A stretch of DNA of 64,000 bases from Onishia niordana (GTDB taxonomy: Bacteria; Pseudomonadota; Gammaproteobacteria; Pseudomonadales; Halomonadaceae), in the NCBI RefSeq assembly GCF_004798965.1, contig NZ_SDSD01000005.1:62001-126000 (forward strand). Reading direction: 5' to 3'. Below, in pieces: positions 1 through 9,189 of this stretch. Both the position numbers and the translations under genes were made by a program. Below the pieces are notes generated by a model. That model saw only the letters and a list, made by a program, of their open reading frames with translations, was not told where the DNA came from and searched no databases. Position 1 is the stretch's first letter, and every line of letters begins with the position of its first letter.

Positions 1-48
1 AATCCCGGCATTGCGCAGCTCGCACGCTGCGTCATTTGAATCAACATC

Positions 49-67
49 GGCCCGGTCGTGCCGGGCC
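49..67. terminator. GC-rich hairpin upstream of accD
   Basis: A 7-bp perfect stem (GGCCCGG / CCGGGCC) with a 5-nt loop lies 24 bases before accD. No run of T follows, so it is at best a weak terminator for whatever gene ends to the left of the window. It could instead sit in the accD leader. Confidence 0.35.
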
Positions 68-90
68 CCGGATGATGGAAACCTTCTGAT

Positions 91-1041
91 ATGAGCTGGC
101 TAGACAAGATCGTGCCCTCCATGGGGCGCATTCAGCGCAATGACCGACGCACGAGTGTACCCGACGGTTTGTGGCGCAAGTGCCCCAAGTGCGAAGGGGT
201 GCTTTACCTCCCCGAGCTGGATAAGCACCAGAGCGTCTGTCCCAAGTGCGACCATCATCTGCGCTTAACGGCGCGTAAGCGCCTCGACTGGTTCCTCGAT
301 CAAGATGACCGGGAAGAGATCCAGACCGACCTGCAGCCCGTGGACCGGCTCAAGTTTCGTGACTCCAAAAAGTACAAGGATCGTCTCGCGGCGGCTCAGA
401 AGAGCACCAACGAGAACGATGCCCTGATTGCCATGCGTGGCCAGCTGGATGGCATACCGCTGGTCGCCGTGGCTTTCGAATTTAGCTTCATGGGGGGCTC
501 CATGGGGGCCGTGGTGGGCGAGAAATTCGTGCAGGCCGCGACCCGCTCTCTCGAAGAAGGCATTCCGCTGGTGTGCTTCGCCGCCTCCGGTGGCGCTCGC
601 ATGCAGGAAGCCCTGTTCTCGCTGATGCAGATGGCCAAGACCTCTGCGGCACTTGAGAAACTGAAACAGGCAGGTATTCCCTATATTTCGGTGCTCACTG
701 ACCCAGTCTACGGCGGAGTTTCAGCGTCTCTTGCCATGCTTGGCGATCTTAATGTGGCCGAGCCCAATGCCCTGATCGGTTTCGCGGGCCCGCGGGTTAT
801 CGAACAGACGGTTCGCGAGAAATTGCCCGAAGGTTTTCAACGCAGCGAGTTCTTGCTGGAACACGGTACCGTCGACATGATCGTGCACCGTCAAGAGATG
901 CGTGATCGGCTCGGCGGAGTGTTGCGCAAGCTGACGCATCAGCCGATTTCCGGTCCGCCGGAAAACGCAGAGCCGGATCTGGTCGACGAGGCTCAAGGCT
1001 CGGAAACACCAGAGACCGACGACGTCAACCGTGAGGCCTGA
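91..1041 (+). CDS. accD: acetyl-CoA carboxylase carboxyltransferase, beta subunit
   Basis: This is the beta subunit of the carboxyltransferase that moves CO2 from carboxybiotin to acetyl-CoA to make malonyl-CoA, the first committed step of fatty-acid synthesis. It acts in the cytoplasm with AccA, which is not in the window. The N-terminal zinc ribbon is visible as two CPKC pairs (C31, C34, C50, C53). The crotonase-like core shows [12 protein letters not shown] and [17 protein letters not shown]. The length of 316 aa is normal for the family once the acidic tail after about residue 285 is allowed for; that tail fits a halophilic host. folC follows after 11 bases, the usual gammaproteobacterial pairing. 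Confidence 0.97.
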   Translation: MSWLDKIVPSMGRIQRNDRRTSVPDGLWRKCPKCEGVLYLPELDKHQSVCPKCDHHLRLTARKRLDWFLDQDDREEIQTDLQPVDRLKFRDSKKYKDRLAAAQKSTNENDALIAMRGQLDGIPLVAVAFEFSFMGGSMGAVVGEKFVQAATRSLEEGIPLVCFAASGGARMQEALFSLMQMAKTSAALEKLKQAGIPYISVLTDPVYGGVSASLAMLGDLNVAEPNALIGFAGPRVIEQTVREKLPEGFQRSEFLLEHGTVDMIVHRQEMRDRLGGVLRKLTHQPISGPPENAEPDLVDEAQGSETPETDDVNREA

Positions 1042-1052
1042 CATCAGCCGTC

Positions 1053-2396
1053 ATGAGCAAAGCTAAGCCATCATCACCGCAGGCCTTTGCAAGCCAGCCC
1101 TCGACGCTTGATGGCTGGCTTGAGCGTCTCGAACGCCAGCATCCGGTAAGCATCGACCTTGGCCTCGAGCGAGTGGCCAAGGTCGCTTCGCGTCTGGGAC
1201 TTGCGCCAACGCCTCAGGCAGGTCGCCTGGCGGGTAGGGTCATTACCGTTGCCGGCACCAATGGGAAAGGCTCAACGGTCTCCATGCTTGAAGCCTTGGC
1301 ACTCTCTCATGGGCTGACGACCGGCACCTACACCTCTCCGCACTTGTTGCGTTACAACGAGCGCCTGAAGCTGGACGGGGAAGAGGCCAGCGATGCGATC
1401 CTGATCGAGGGCTTCGCCCGCGTAGAGGCAGCGCGGCTTGAGGGTGAGCCGATCAGCCTGACCTACTTCGAAGCCGGTACTCTGGCAGGGCTCTGGGCCA
1501 TTGGCCAGCGCCAGCCCGATATCGCCATCCTGGAAGTCGGGCTGGGGGGAAGACTGGATGCCGTCAACGTCATCGATGCCGATGTCGGGGTGGTCACCAC
1601 CGTGGCCCAAGACCATGCGGCCTTTCTGGGCAACGACTTAGAGGGGATTGGTCGCGAGAAGGCCGGTATCCTGCGGGCCGAGCGCCCAGCCGTGTTGGGA
1701 AGCGAGTCCTTGCCGGCAAGCGTCTACCAAGTGGCGACAAGCCTTGAGTGTCGCGTGCATCGCCTGGCACACGAGTTCTCGCGAAGCGCTGGCGCCTCGG
1801 GATGGGCTTGGCAAGGGCGTGATGACAAACATGAGCCGTTTGTGTTGGACGCACTGCCAGATCCTGGTCTGCCGCTCGACAATGCCGCAACCGCGCTTCA
1901 GGCATTGGCGCTTTCGGGTGTGACACTCGAGCCAGCCGCCTGTCGCCGTGCCTTCAGTGACGTCACGCTTGCCGGACGCATGCAGTGGCGAGACAACTGG
2001 TGTCTGGATGTAGGACATAACCCGCATGCCGCCGCCTACCTTGCCGACCGGCTCACCGCCAGGCCATACACCGGGCGTCGCGTGGCGCTACTAGGCATGT
2101 TGAGCGACAAGGATGCCGAGGGCGTTGTCTCGGCTCTTGCCGGTGTCATCGATGCCTGGGTGCCGGTGACGCTTGGCGGCGAGCGGGCTAGGCCGGCCGG
2201 CGACCTTGCTGACCTGATTCGCGCTCGTGGCGGCGATGTGCTGACACTCGCCGACTCCCCGGCAGACGGGGCAGCGTGGCTCGAGGGGAGCATTACGGCC
2301 GAGGATGAGGTGCTGGTGTGTGGTTCCTTCTTTACCGTGGCAGAGGTGCTGGCGCGCTGGTCATCGCCAGCACTCGATGTGTCACGGCCACAGTAG
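1053..2396 (+). CDS. folC: bifunctional dihydrofolate synthase / folylpolyglutamate synthase
   Basis: FolC joins glutamate to dihydropteroate and then extends the polyglutamate tail of folates, using ATP in the cytoplasm. It is a Mur-ligase-fold enzyme. The P-loop GTNGKGST is at about residues 68-75, and EVGLGGRLDAVN and the central-domain DHAAFLGNDLEGI segment are both recognisable. The C-terminal domain carries LDVGHNPHAA. At 447 aa it is a little longer than E. coli FolC, mainly at the N-terminus, so an internal start is possible but none has better support. It lies in the accD-folC-SPOR-cvpA-purF run. Confidence 0.95.
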   Translation: MSKAKPSSPQAFASQPSTLDGWLERLERQHPVSIDLGLERVAKVASRLGLAPTPQAGRLAGRVITVAGTNGKGSTVSMLEALALSHGLTTGTYTSPHLLRYNERLKLDGEEASDAILIEGFARVEAARLEGEPISLTYFEAGTLAGLWAIGQRQPDIAILEVGLGGRLDAVNVIDADVGVVTTVAQDHAAFLGNDLEGIGREKAGILRAERPAVLGSESLPASVYQVATSLECRVHRLAHEFSRSAGASGWAWQGRDDKHEPFVLDALPDPGLPLDNAATALQALALSGVTLEPAACRRAFSDVTLAGRMQWRDNWCLDVGHNPHAAAYLADRLTARPYTGRRVALLGMLSDKDAEGVVSALAGVIDAWVPVTLGGERARPAGDLADLIRARGGDVLTLADSPADGAAWLEGSITAEDEVLVCGSFFTVAEVLARWSSPALDVSRPQ

Positions 2397-2433
2397 CCAG
2401 TGGCCCGCCAGGAAGGCGAGCCGGGGAGGGTGA

Positions 2434-3132
2434 ATGAAGTACGGAATGCGTGAAAGAGTTAGCGGCGCAGTCATCCTGCTCGCTTTGGCGGTTATCTTCT
2501 TGCCGATGCTGTTTGATGATCCGGTGTCCCGGGACGAAAGACCCCAGCCGATGCTCAGCATCGAGGCGCCATTGGAGGTTGAAAGAGTGGCAGTCGATGA
2601 GCCTCAGCCGCCCAGTCGTCTTGATGAGACATCGAATGAGGCGTCTACCCAGGTGGAGCGCCAGCAAGATAGCGCGTCCAGTGAGGCTGAAGCGGTCAAG
2701 CCAAATGGCAATGCTGATAAGCCTGTCGTCGATGTGCCCTCCGTTGCATCAGACGAGCAGGAGGAAACGGCGCGTGAGACGGCAGAGGCCTCAGAGGCCT
2801 CTCAAGAATCCGCGCCTCAGGCGCAGGCCGATGCCAGTCAGCCGGAGCAGGCCGATCCGATCGCCGATCTGGCCAGGGCCGCGGAGGAAAAGCGGGCCGC
2901 TACCGGTGAATGGTCGGTGCAGGCCGGAAGCTTCGGTGAGCCCGGCAATGCCGAGCGCTTGGAGGAAAAGCTCGAGTCGCAGGGCTTCAATGCCTATCGC
3001 CGGCCTCGAGGTAACGACTTGACTGCCGTCTACGTTGGCCCGTTCGCCAGCGCCGAGGAAGGCGAGCGCGCCCGCAGTGAGCTCAAGGCCAAGGCGAATC
3101 TCCAGGGGCTTGTGGTGAGGATGTCACCATGA
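2434..3132 (+). CDS. SPOR-domain inner-membrane protein (DedD-like)
   Basis: This is a bitopic membrane protein with a cell-division-type SPOR domain, which in this family binds denuded septal peptidoglycan. A single membrane segment (about residues 11-29, AVILLALAVIFLPMLF) is followed by a long Glu/Asp/Ser/Ala-rich linker of about 125 residues. The C-terminal SPOR domain runs from WSVQAGSFGEPGNAERL to the end (about 158-230). A GGGAGGG ribosome site precedes the ATG. Its position between folC and cvpA matches dedD in enterobacteria and pseudomonads. The linker differs greatly between species, so the assignment rests on architecture and synteny. Confidence 0.88.
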   Translation: MKYGMRERVSGAVILLALAVIFLPMLFDDPVSRDERPQPMLSIEAPLEVERVAVDEPQPPSRLDETSNEASTQVERQQDSASSEAEAVKPNGNADKPVVDVPSVASDEQEETARETAEASEASQESAPQAQADASQPEQADPIADLARAAEEKRAATGEWSVQAGSFGEPGNAERLEEKLESQGFNAYRRPRGNDLTAVYVGPFASAEEGERARSELKAKANLQGLVVRMSP

Positions 3133-3716
3133 CGCTTACGTGGATCGACTGGATATTCCTTGCGGTGCTGGGTGTCACCATGCTGGCCGGTTTCATGCGA
3201 GGCCTGGTCCAGGAAGGCCTAGGACTCGTTACCTGGGTGCTGGCGCTGATGGCGGCAAGGTTCTTCGCCGAACCCGTGGCGGACATGCTGGCCGGACTGA
3301 TTGACAGTGATGATGGTCGGCTGGTGTTGGCCTTTGTGCTGGTGATTTTGGTGGTCATCATGCTTGGCGGTATGGTCATTCGCCTGCTGCATGCCGCCGT
3401 TGAGTGGGTGGGCATGGGCTTTTTCAACCGGATCGCCGGTGCCGTGTTCGGCACCCTCAAGGGGGCAGTGATCCTGGTGCTGGCGACGCTGCTGATCGGC
3501 TTCACCCCGCTTGAGCAGCTCAGCGCCTGGCAGAATGCCGAGGTGCGGCCCACGTTTGAGCGTCTGGAAAGCTGGGCGCTTGATCGTGTCGCCGCCTGGG
3601 AGCGTCAGGATCCGGAACGTGCCGAGCAGCTGCGTTCTTTATCGCTGCCGGACATATTGGGGCAGGATGCCCCGTCGAGCGACACCGCTCCCTCGCGCGA
3701 GGATGGCGCACCCTGA
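3129..3716 (+). CDS. cvpA: CvpA family inner-membrane protein
   Basis: CvpA is a four-helix inner-membrane protein needed for colicin V production in E. coli and linked to envelope homeostasis; its molecular role is unclear. The first helix starts WIDWIFLAVLGVTMLAGFMRG, with the family-typical D-x-x-F-x-A-x-x-G arrangement, and three further hydrophobic segments follow to about residue 125. The polar, Ser/Asp-rich C-terminal tail is unremarkable. The start overlaps the stop of the SPOR gene by ATGA, so the two are translationally coupled, and purF follows 66 bases later as in many Proteobacteria. Confidence 0.93.
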   Translation: MTLTWIDWIFLAVLGVTMLAGFMRGLVQEGLGLVTWVLALMAARFFAEPVADMLAGLIDSDDGRLVLAFVLVILVVIMLGGMVIRLLHAAVEWVGMGFFNRIAGAVFGTLKGAVILVLATLLIGFTPLEQLSAWQNAEVRPTFERLESWALDRVAAWERQDPERAEQLRSLSLPDILGQDAPSSDTAPSREDGAP

Positions 3717-3782
3717 ATCCGATTTTTCATGGCGTCGGCCCCGTTCGGCGTCGAAGCACCATTGCAAGCGAGGTAAGCCGGA

Positions 3783-5312
3783 ATGTGCGGTATCGTAGGC
3801 CTAATGGCCAATCAGGCGGTCAACCAGGCGTTGTATGACGCGCTGACGGTTCTTCAGCATCGTGGGCAGGATGCTGCGGGGATGATGACCTGGAACGAAG
3901 GGCGCTTTCTGCTGCGCAAGAGCAATGGCCTGGTACGTGATGTCTTCCATACCCGCCATATGCGCCGCCTCAAAGGCAATCTGGGGATTGGCCATGTCCG
4001 CTATCCGACCGCTGGGTCTTCCAGTGAAGCGGAGTCGCAGCCGTTCTATGTCAATTCGCCCTACGGCATTTCGCTTGCGCATAACGGCAACCTGACCAAT
4101 TCCGATCAGCTCAAGCAAGAACTGTTCTCGAGCGATCTTCGTCATATTAACACCAGTTCCGACTCCGAAGTGCTGCTCAACGTCTTTGCCCACGAGCTTG
4201 GCAAGCAGGGCCTGAGCATGGGCCCCGAGGATATCTTCGATGCCGTGCGCCGTGTGCATCGTCGCTGCAACGGTGGCTACGCGGCCGTGGCCATCATCAA
4301 CGGCTATGGCATGGTGGCCTTCCGTGATCCTCATGGTATCCGCCCGGTGGTCTTCGGGACGCGTCAGGAAGCAGGGCGCCAGGAGGTGATGATCGCCTCG
4401 GAATCGGTGGCGTTGGACGTGGGGGGCTTTGAGCTTCACCGTGACCTGGCGCCGGGGGAGGCGATCTTCGTCGACCTCGACGGCAATATCCATACCCAGT
4501 CGTGTGCCGATAATCCCACGCTTGCCCCCTGCATATTCGAGCATGTCTACCTGGCGCGTCCGGACTCGCTTCTCGACGGCGCTTATGTCTATGGCACCCG
4601 CATGCAGATGGGGCGCAAGCTGGGTGATCGCATTCGCAAGGAATGGCCGGATTACGACATCGATGTGGTGATTCCGATTCCCGATACCTCACGGACCTCG
4701 GCGCTGGAGCTCGCCCAGCACCTGGGGGTGACGTACCGTGAAGGTTTCATGAAGAATCGCTATATCGGGCGTACCTTCATCATGCCGGGGCAGACCCTGC
4801 GCAAGAAGTCCGTACGTCAGAAGCTCAATGCGATTGATGTCGAGTTCAAGGGTAAAAACGTGCTGCTGGTGGATGACTCCATCGTGCGCGGCACCACCTG
4901 CAACGAAATCATCCAGATGGCCCGCGAGGCCGGTGCCAACAAGGTCTACTTCGCGTCTGCCGCGCCGCCCGTGCGTTATCCGAACGTCTATGGCATCGAC
5001 ATGCCGTCGGCCGAGGAATTGATCGCCCATGGCCGCACCGAGAGCGAGGTGGGCGATCTTATCGGAGCCGACCGCATGATCTATCAGGACCTCGAAGACC
5101 TGAAGACCGCCTGTCGCGAGATCAATCCGGCGCTCGAGGAGTTTGACTGCTCGGTCTTCGATGGTCGCTACATCACCGGCGATATTGACGAGACCTACCT
5201 GAATAACCTGCAGGCTTCGCGCAACGACTCTGCCAAGGATCACAGCGCCGGTGACCATGCCTTGGTCGGCATGCATAACCAGGATGATGATCTGGACGAC
5301 GAATTCGCTTGA
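3783..5312 (+). CDS. purF: amidophosphoribosyltransferase
   Basis: PurF makes 5-phosphoribosylamine from PRPP and glutamine, the committing step of de novo purine synthesis. The protein begins MCGIVGLM, so removal of Met exposes the catalytic Cys of the Ntn glutaminase domain. The glutaminase core shows [23 protein letters not shown] and [10 protein letters not shown]. The C-terminal phosphoribosyltransferase domain has the PRPP loop [13 protein letters not shown]. The 509-aa length is standard. The tail after about residue 480 is acidic and low in complexity. No obvious PurR palindrome is visible in the 66-bp gap after cvpA, and the gene is probably co-transcribed with it. Confidence 0.97.
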   Translation: MCGIVGLMANQAVNQALYDALTVLQHRGQDAAGMMTWNEGRFLLRKSNGLVRDVFHTRHMRRLKGNLGIGHVRYPTAGSSSEAESQPFYVNSPYGISLAHNGNLTNSDQLKQELFSSDLRHINTSSDSEVLLNVFAHELGKQGLSMGPEDIFDAVRRVHRRCNGGYAAVAIINGYGMVAFRDPHGIRPVVFGTRQEAGRQEVMIASESVALDVGGFELHRDLAPGEAIFVDLDGNIHTQSCADNPTLAPCIFEHVYLARPDSLLDGAYVYGTRMQMGRKLGDRIRKEWPDYDIDVVIPIPDTSRTSALELAQHLGVTYREGFMKNRYIGRTFIMPGQTLRKKSVRQKLNAIDVEFKGKNVLLVDDSIVRGTTCNEIIQMAREAGANKVYFASAAPPVRYPNVYGIDMPSAEELIAHGRTESEVGDLIGADRMIYQDLEDLKTACREINPALEEFDCSVFDGRYITGDIDETYLNNLQASRNDSAKDHSAGDHALVGMHNQDDDLDDEFA

Positions 5313-5323
5313 AGGGAGACGGC

Positions 5324-6529
5324 ATGAACGACGAAAGCGGCTTTGAGGCTTGGCACGACTGGGCGCTGGACACCCAGGCGATCCGTGCCGGCCATGCACG
5401 TACGGCAGAGCAAGAGCATGGCGAGCCGATCTTCCCGACGTCTAGCTTTGTTTATGGCAGTGCCGCCGAGGCAGCCCGTAAGTTTGGTGGCGAAGAACCA
5501 GGCAATATTTATTCCCGTTTCACCAACCCCACGGTAAGAACCTTCGAAAAACGCCTGGCGGCGATGGAAGGAGGGGAGCGTTGTGTCGCCACCAGCTCCG
5601 GCATGGCGGCCATCCTGTCGACGGTACTTGGGTTACTCGAGGCAGGCGATGAGATCGTCGCGTCGCGCTCGCTATTCGGCTCCACGGTCAGCTTGTTCGA
5701 CAAGTACCTCGCCAAGTTCGGTATCGTGACGCACTATGTTGAACTGTCGAATCTCGAGGCGTGGGAGGCGGCGATGACGTCGCGCACCAGGCTTCTTTTT
5801 GCCGAGACGCCGTCGAATCCGTTGTCCGAAGTGGTGGATATCCCGGCACTTGCCGAGATCGCCCATCGTCATGAGGCCCTGCTTGCCATCGATAACTGCT
5901 TCCTGACACCGGCACTGCAGCGCCCGCTGGCACTGGGGGCCGACCTGGTGATCCACTCGGCGACCAAGTATCTGGATGGTCAAGGGCGTGCGCTTGGTGG
6001 GGCGGTCGTCGGCCGCGACCAGGAGCTCGAGGCGCTCTACGGCGTCGTGAGAACCTGTGGGCCCTGCATGAGCCCGTTCAACGCCTGGGTGTTCCTCAAG
6101 GGATTGGAAACGCTCAGCCTGCGCATGCGAGCCCATTGTGACAATGCGCTGGTGCTTGCACGTTTCCTCGAATCGCATCCGGCGGTGATCAAGGTCCATT
6201 ACAGCGGTCTTGAGAGCCATCCGCAGCATCAACTGGCGGCAGATCAGCAGCGCGGCTTCGGTGGCGTGCTGGGGTTTGAAGTCGAAGGGGGACGCGACGC
6301 CGCCTGGTCGGTCATCGATTCCACTCGTATTCTGTCGATCACCGGCAACCTGGGCGACGTCAAATCGACCATCGGCCACCCTGCCACCACGACTCACGGT
6401 CGTCTCTCGGCGGAGCAGAAAGAGTCTGCCGGCATCGCTGAAGGGTTGGTACGGATCTCCGTGGGGCTCGAGGATATCGAGGACATCAAGGATGATCTTG
6501 TTCGTGGACTCGATTCATTGATGAGCTAG
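5324..6529 (+). CDS. metZ: O-succinylhomoserine sulfhydrylase
   Basis: MetZ is a PLP enzyme that makes homocysteine directly from O-succinylhomoserine and sulfide for methionine synthesis. The Cys/Met-metabolism fold shows SSGMAAILSTVLGLLEAGDEI for cofactor binding and the Schiff-base lysine in HSATKYLDGQGRALGG. The reading frame is open from a TTG at 5309 that overlaps purF, but GAAGGGAG at 5311-5318 sits 5 bases before the ATG at 5324, so I use that start (401 aa). The purF-metZ order is the Pseudomonas arrangement, which favours MetZ over MetB or MetY. Confidence 0.92.
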   Translation: MNDESGFEAWHDWALDTQAIRAGHARTAEQEHGEPIFPTSSFVYGSAAEAARKFGGEEPGNIYSRFTNPTVRTFEKRLAAMEGGERCVATSSGMAAILSTVLGLLEAGDEIVASRSLFGSTVSLFDKYLAKFGIVTHYVELSNLEAWEAAMTSRTRLLFAETPSNPLSEVVDIPALAEIAHRHEALLAIDNCFLTPALQRPLALGADLVIHSATKYLDGQGRALGGAVVGRDQELEALYGVVRTCGPCMSPFNAWVFLKGLETLSLRMRAHCDNALVLARFLESHPAVIKVHYSGLESHPQHQLAADQQRGFGGVLGFEVEGGRDAAWSVIDSTRILSITGNLGDVKSTIGHPATTTHGRLSAEQKESAGIAEGLVRISVGLEDIEDIKDDLVRGLDSLMS

Positions 6530-6565
6530 CGTCGGCATCACCTGCCCCCGATGACGCCACGCTTG

Positions 6566-6611
6566 TGAACTGCACCCCGAAAGTTGGACACCACATCCAA
6601 CCTTCGGGGTG
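6566..6611. repeat. palindromic remnant resembling paired IS3-family ends
   Basis: A 16-bp arm, CACCCCGAAAGTTGGA (6573-6588), is mirrored after 7 bases by TCCAACCTTCGGGGTG (6596-6611) with one mismatch. From memory, the left side, starting TGAACTGCACCCC at 6566, looks like the terminal inverted repeat of IS3-family elements. The right arm is nearly its mirror image, as if almost all of an element had been lost. No transposase remains. The hairpin follows metZ by 43 bases and is followed by GTTTCT, so it may also act as the metZ terminator. Confidence 0.6.
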
Positions 6612-6780
6612 TTTCTACGAGTAACCTGCACAGCAACCATTGATAGAAACTGCATGAAGCGTTCACTTTTTTGCGCTGTTTAAGCCGGTAACGATGAGTA
6701 TGATCGAATGTATGCTGTAAACAGAGGTCATATGAGCTGATAGCCAGTTATGACGTACTAAGTGCCAGGAGGGCAGATGA

Positions 6781-7335
6781 ATGTGGTGTAACACGCGTCG
6801 AGGTTGGGGCATCGTGAGTATCGTACTGCACTGGTTGAGTGCCGTGGCGATCATCGGCCTTTTTGCTCTCGGCTGGTGGATGACCGATCTTGGTTACTAT
6901 GACAGCTGGTATAACTTGGCCCCCTGGTGGCATCGCTCGGTCGGTTTGCTGTTGTTCGCCGCCACGTTACTACGTCTGATCTGGCGAGTCCTCAATCCCA
7001 CGCCCGCCGTGCCTGGCTCAAGGTTTGAACGCCTTGGCGCCGCACTTGGCCACGTGGGGCTCTATGTGCTGCTGCTTGTCATACTCGCCAGCGGTTATCT
7101 AATTTCAACGGCTGATGGCCGTGGCATCAGTGTGTTTGACTGGTTTGAGGTGTCCGCGGTGCTCAGTGATCTGCCCCAACAGGCGACTATTGCCGGCACC
7201 ATTCATTGGTATGGCGCTCTATGCTTGATGGGCCTCGCTACCCTCCACATGTTGGCCGCATTCAAGCATCACTTCATTAGCCGGCATGATGTCTTGGCTC
7301 GTATGTTGAACCCGCGCTTTTCTCGCAAGTCGTGA
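6781..7335 (+). CDS. cytochrome b561 family protein
   Basis: This is a dihaem-b inner-membrane cytochrome of the bacterial b561 family (CybB/YceJ type), which moves electrons between the quinone pool and periplasmic acceptors. Four hydrophobic helices are visible (starting near IVLHWLSAVAIIGLFALGWW, WHRSVGLLLFAATLLRLIW, VGLYVLLLVILASGYLI and IHWYGALCLMGLATLHML). They carry the expected paired His ligands in helix contexts: LHWL, WWHRS, IHWYG and LHML. AGGAGGG at 6767-6773 supports the ATG at 6781. A yceI gene follows directly, the same pairing as E. coli yceJ-yceI, so the two probably act together. Confidence 0.9.
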   Translation: MWCNTRRGWGIVSIVLHWLSAVAIIGLFALGWWMTDLGYYDSWYNLAPWWHRSVGLLLFAATLLRLIWRVLNPTPAVPGSRFERLGAALGHVGLYVLLLVILASGYLISTADGRGISVFDWFEVSAVLSDLPQQATIAGTIHWYGALCLMGLATLHMLAAFKHHFISRHDVLARMLNPRFSRKS

Positions 7336-7355
7336 TGGCATGTCATGCCATCACG
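7331..7355. promoter_or_regulatory. 25-bp near-perfect palindrome between cytochrome b561 and yceI
   Basis: Two 12-bp arms, CGTGATGGCATG and CATGCCATCACG, flank a single central T, and the first arm overlaps the stop codon of the cytochrome gene. There is no T-tract after it, so it is not a standard terminator. It could be an operator for the yceI promoter or an mRNA hairpin that adjusts relative expression of the two genes. Confidence 0.6.
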
Positions 7356-7426
7356 TTAGCCCCAACTTGTCTGACGTCGCCAAGGCGGCGCCTTATCGAG
7401 CGTTAACCCAAGAAGGAGTGAATATA

Positions 7427-8008
7427 ATGTTGAAGAAGACAACACTGGCCGCCCTAACCGCTGCCGCCCTGGTACCTGTGAGTCAGGCGCAAGCTGCCGA
7501 TTATGTGATCGATACCGAGGGTCAGCATGCCTTCGTTCAATTCAAGATCAGCCACTTGGGATTCTCCTACATCTTGGGTTCCTTCGAGGAATTTAGCGGC
7601 GAGTTCAGCTACGATCCCGAAAACCTGGCAGCATCTTCAGTGTCCATGGAAGTCGATATCGACAGCCTCAACACCAATCACGCCGAGCGTGACAAGCACA
7701 TCCTGAGTGAGGACTTCCTGAACGCCGGGGAATATCCGACCGCAACCTTTACGTCCAGCGGTTTTGAATCCACCGGTGAGGGTGAAGGCGTGTTGACTGG
7801 CGAGTTGAGCCTGCATGGCCAGACACAGGAGATCGAGATGGACGTCGAGCATGTCGGCGGTGGCGAAGATCCCTGGGGTAACTATCGTCAAGGGTTCGAG
7901 GGCACAACGACCCTGACGCTCGCCGACTATGATATCGACATGAGCAGCATGCCAGAGTCAATGCAGGAGCTTGAACTCTACGTGACGTTTGAAGGCATTC
8001 GCCAGTAA
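7427..8008 (+). CDS. yceI: YceI-family periplasmic isoprenoid-binding lipocalin-like protein
   Basis: This is a secreted beta-barrel protein of the YceI family, whose structures bind polyisoprenoid or quinone-like lipids. It has a clear signal peptide (MLKKTTLAALTAAALVPVSQ, then AQA before the mature ADYVIDTEGQH). The family hallmarks HAFVQFKISHLGFSYILGSF, DIDSLNTNHAERDKHI and a central LTGELSLHGQTQEIEM are all present. The frame is open from 7340, but AGAAGGAG at 7411-7418 and the signal peptide fix the ATG at 7427 (193 aa). It lies 91 bases after the cytochrome b561 gene. Confidence 0.93.
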   Translation: MLKKTTLAALTAAALVPVSQAQAADYVIDTEGQHAFVQFKISHLGFSYILGSFEEFSGEFSYDPENLAASSVSMEVDIDSLNTNHAERDKHILSEDFLNAGEYPTATFTSSGFESTGEGEGVLTGELSLHGQTQEIEMDVEHVGGGEDPWGNYRQGFEGTTTLTLADYDIDMSSMPESMQELELYVTFEGIRQ

Positions 8009-8035
8009 GGCAAGTCCGTCACGGGCGGCAATCAA

Positions 8036-8067
8036 AACACCATCGGGCTACCGGTGGTGTTTTTTTA
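8036..8067 (+). terminator. rho-independent terminator after yceI
   Basis: The stem AACACCATCGG / CCGGTGGTGTT (one G-U pair, 4-nt loop) is followed by a run of T, 28 bases after the yceI stop. Confidence 0.88.
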
Positions 8068-8116
8068 TGCAAGAGCATAACGCTCTTAGAATGAGGGTCC
8101 CTGAGAGACAACAGAA

Positions 8117-8158
8117 ACCGGCCAACGAGGTTGGCCGGTGAGCGAGTTCCTTTCGCTC
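8117..8158. terminator. two tandem hairpins between convergent genes
   Basis: ACCGGCCAA / TTGGCCGGT (9-bp perfect stem) is followed at once by GAGCGA / TCGCTC with a 7-nt loop. They lie between yceI (+) and the dioxygenase gene (-), and TTCGTTTT follows on +. They probably contribute to bidirectional termination. Confidence 0.45.
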
Positions 8159-8228
8159 TTCGTTTTCTGGTGCATGCTTATCCCTGCATTCCTTGTGGTG
8201 TCATGTTCTGACGACGTGGCCAGGGGCC

Positions 8229-9023
8229 TTAAAAGACGTCGTTGAGCACCGCATCAGGGAAGTGACGGCGCAGTATCCGGTTCTGGAAGCCGTCCACGAA
8301 GCGACTATTAATGATAATGATGAAACGCTCAAAGGAACGGTTTGAGTCCTGCTGAGTCATGGCATCGACGCTATGGAAGAGTCGGTCATCATGAATATGC
8401 AGGACCTCGCCGGGAGCGGTGACGTGCTCAAGCAACGACTGCTTGCCTGTCTTGTCGGCAAACAGACGGTTGGTGGCTCCCTCGACGTTGTCGCGGTTGA
8501 TGACCAGGATACTCAGAAACTTGCAGCCGTCTGCATGGATGCCCTGGCCTTGCAGGGGGTCGATCATTCCCTTGCCGCGGCTACCGGTGATCTGCATCAG
8601 GATCGGCTCCCGCTGACCAATGCCCCAAAGTTCGGCCCAGGATTTGACGAACGTCTTGACATCCTGGCGGGCCATGAAGGCCTCTTCGAGGGCTGGATAG
8701 TAGCGCAGTTTATCCGCCATGCTCTCCGCATCGTTGAAGGCGCCGCCCTGCGCCATCGGGCAGTCGCCCATCACTTCCACTTGATCGTTCTCATTGATGT
8801 TCAACCATGACATTCGCTTCCAGCGACGGTTGACGTAGGGGTCTCTGGGCAGCGATGGCAGATAGCTTTTCCAAGCCTCCAGATTAATCTTGTGCGAGAC
8901 ATCGGACAGACTCCAGCCTTGGCGAGAGAGTTCCTGAATGACGCGGGGTTCCCAGTAGGAGGGGGTGGCTGGCTGGGCGACGGTAGAGAGGTCGTAACCG
9001 TGCTTAAGGCTTTCATTTTTCAT
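8229..9023 (-). CDS. 2-oxoglutarate/Fe(II) dioxygenase of the IDO-like (PF10014) type
   Basis: This is a predicted non-haem iron oxygenase. The facial triad can be read as H163-A-D165 (GIHADGCKF) and distal H217 (RLFHSVD), with R233 (SFERF) as the likely 2-oxoglutarate-binding arginine. The overall pattern resembles the PF10014 family, which includes bacterial hydroxylases of free L-amino acids such as isoleucine dioxygenase. The substrate cannot be told from sequence. The frame extends to 9068, but GAGGATGAGATC before the ATG at 9023 supports the 264-aa form. It is a single gene with no biosynthetic partners, facing yceI on one side and divergent from a GGDEF-EAL gene on the other. Confidence 0.75.
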   Translation of the reverse strand: MKNESLKHGYDLSTVAQPATPSYWEPRVIQELSRQGWSLSDVSHKINLEAWKSYLPSLPRDPYVNRRWKRMSWLNINENDQVEVMGDCPMAQGGAFNDAESMADKLRYYPALEEAFMARQDVKTFVKSWAELWGIGQREPILMQITGSRGKGMIDPLQGQGIHADGCKFLSILVINRDNVEGATNRLFADKTGKQSLLEHVTAPGEVLHIHDDRLFHSVDAMTQQDSNRSFERFIIIINSRFVDGFQNRILRRHFPDAVLNDVF

Positions 9024-9189
9024 GATCTCATCCTCTTGGATAGCGCCGCCGAAATTGGCGGCACACAAAGGTTGCTACAAAAGCAACCCCTCAAGAGTTG
9101 AGATACTTGGTCAGGAAAGCCAATCAAATGGAGGAAATTATCGATCTTCGAAATAACTAGCTTCTGATAAATAGACTAAGCTATGTGTC

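Noticed and set aside
1..36. Open frame ending in TGA (tail NPGIAQLARCVI) at the left edge
   Set aside because: trpA often precedes accD, but 11-12 codons do not match a TrpA end that I can recognise, so no gene is called.
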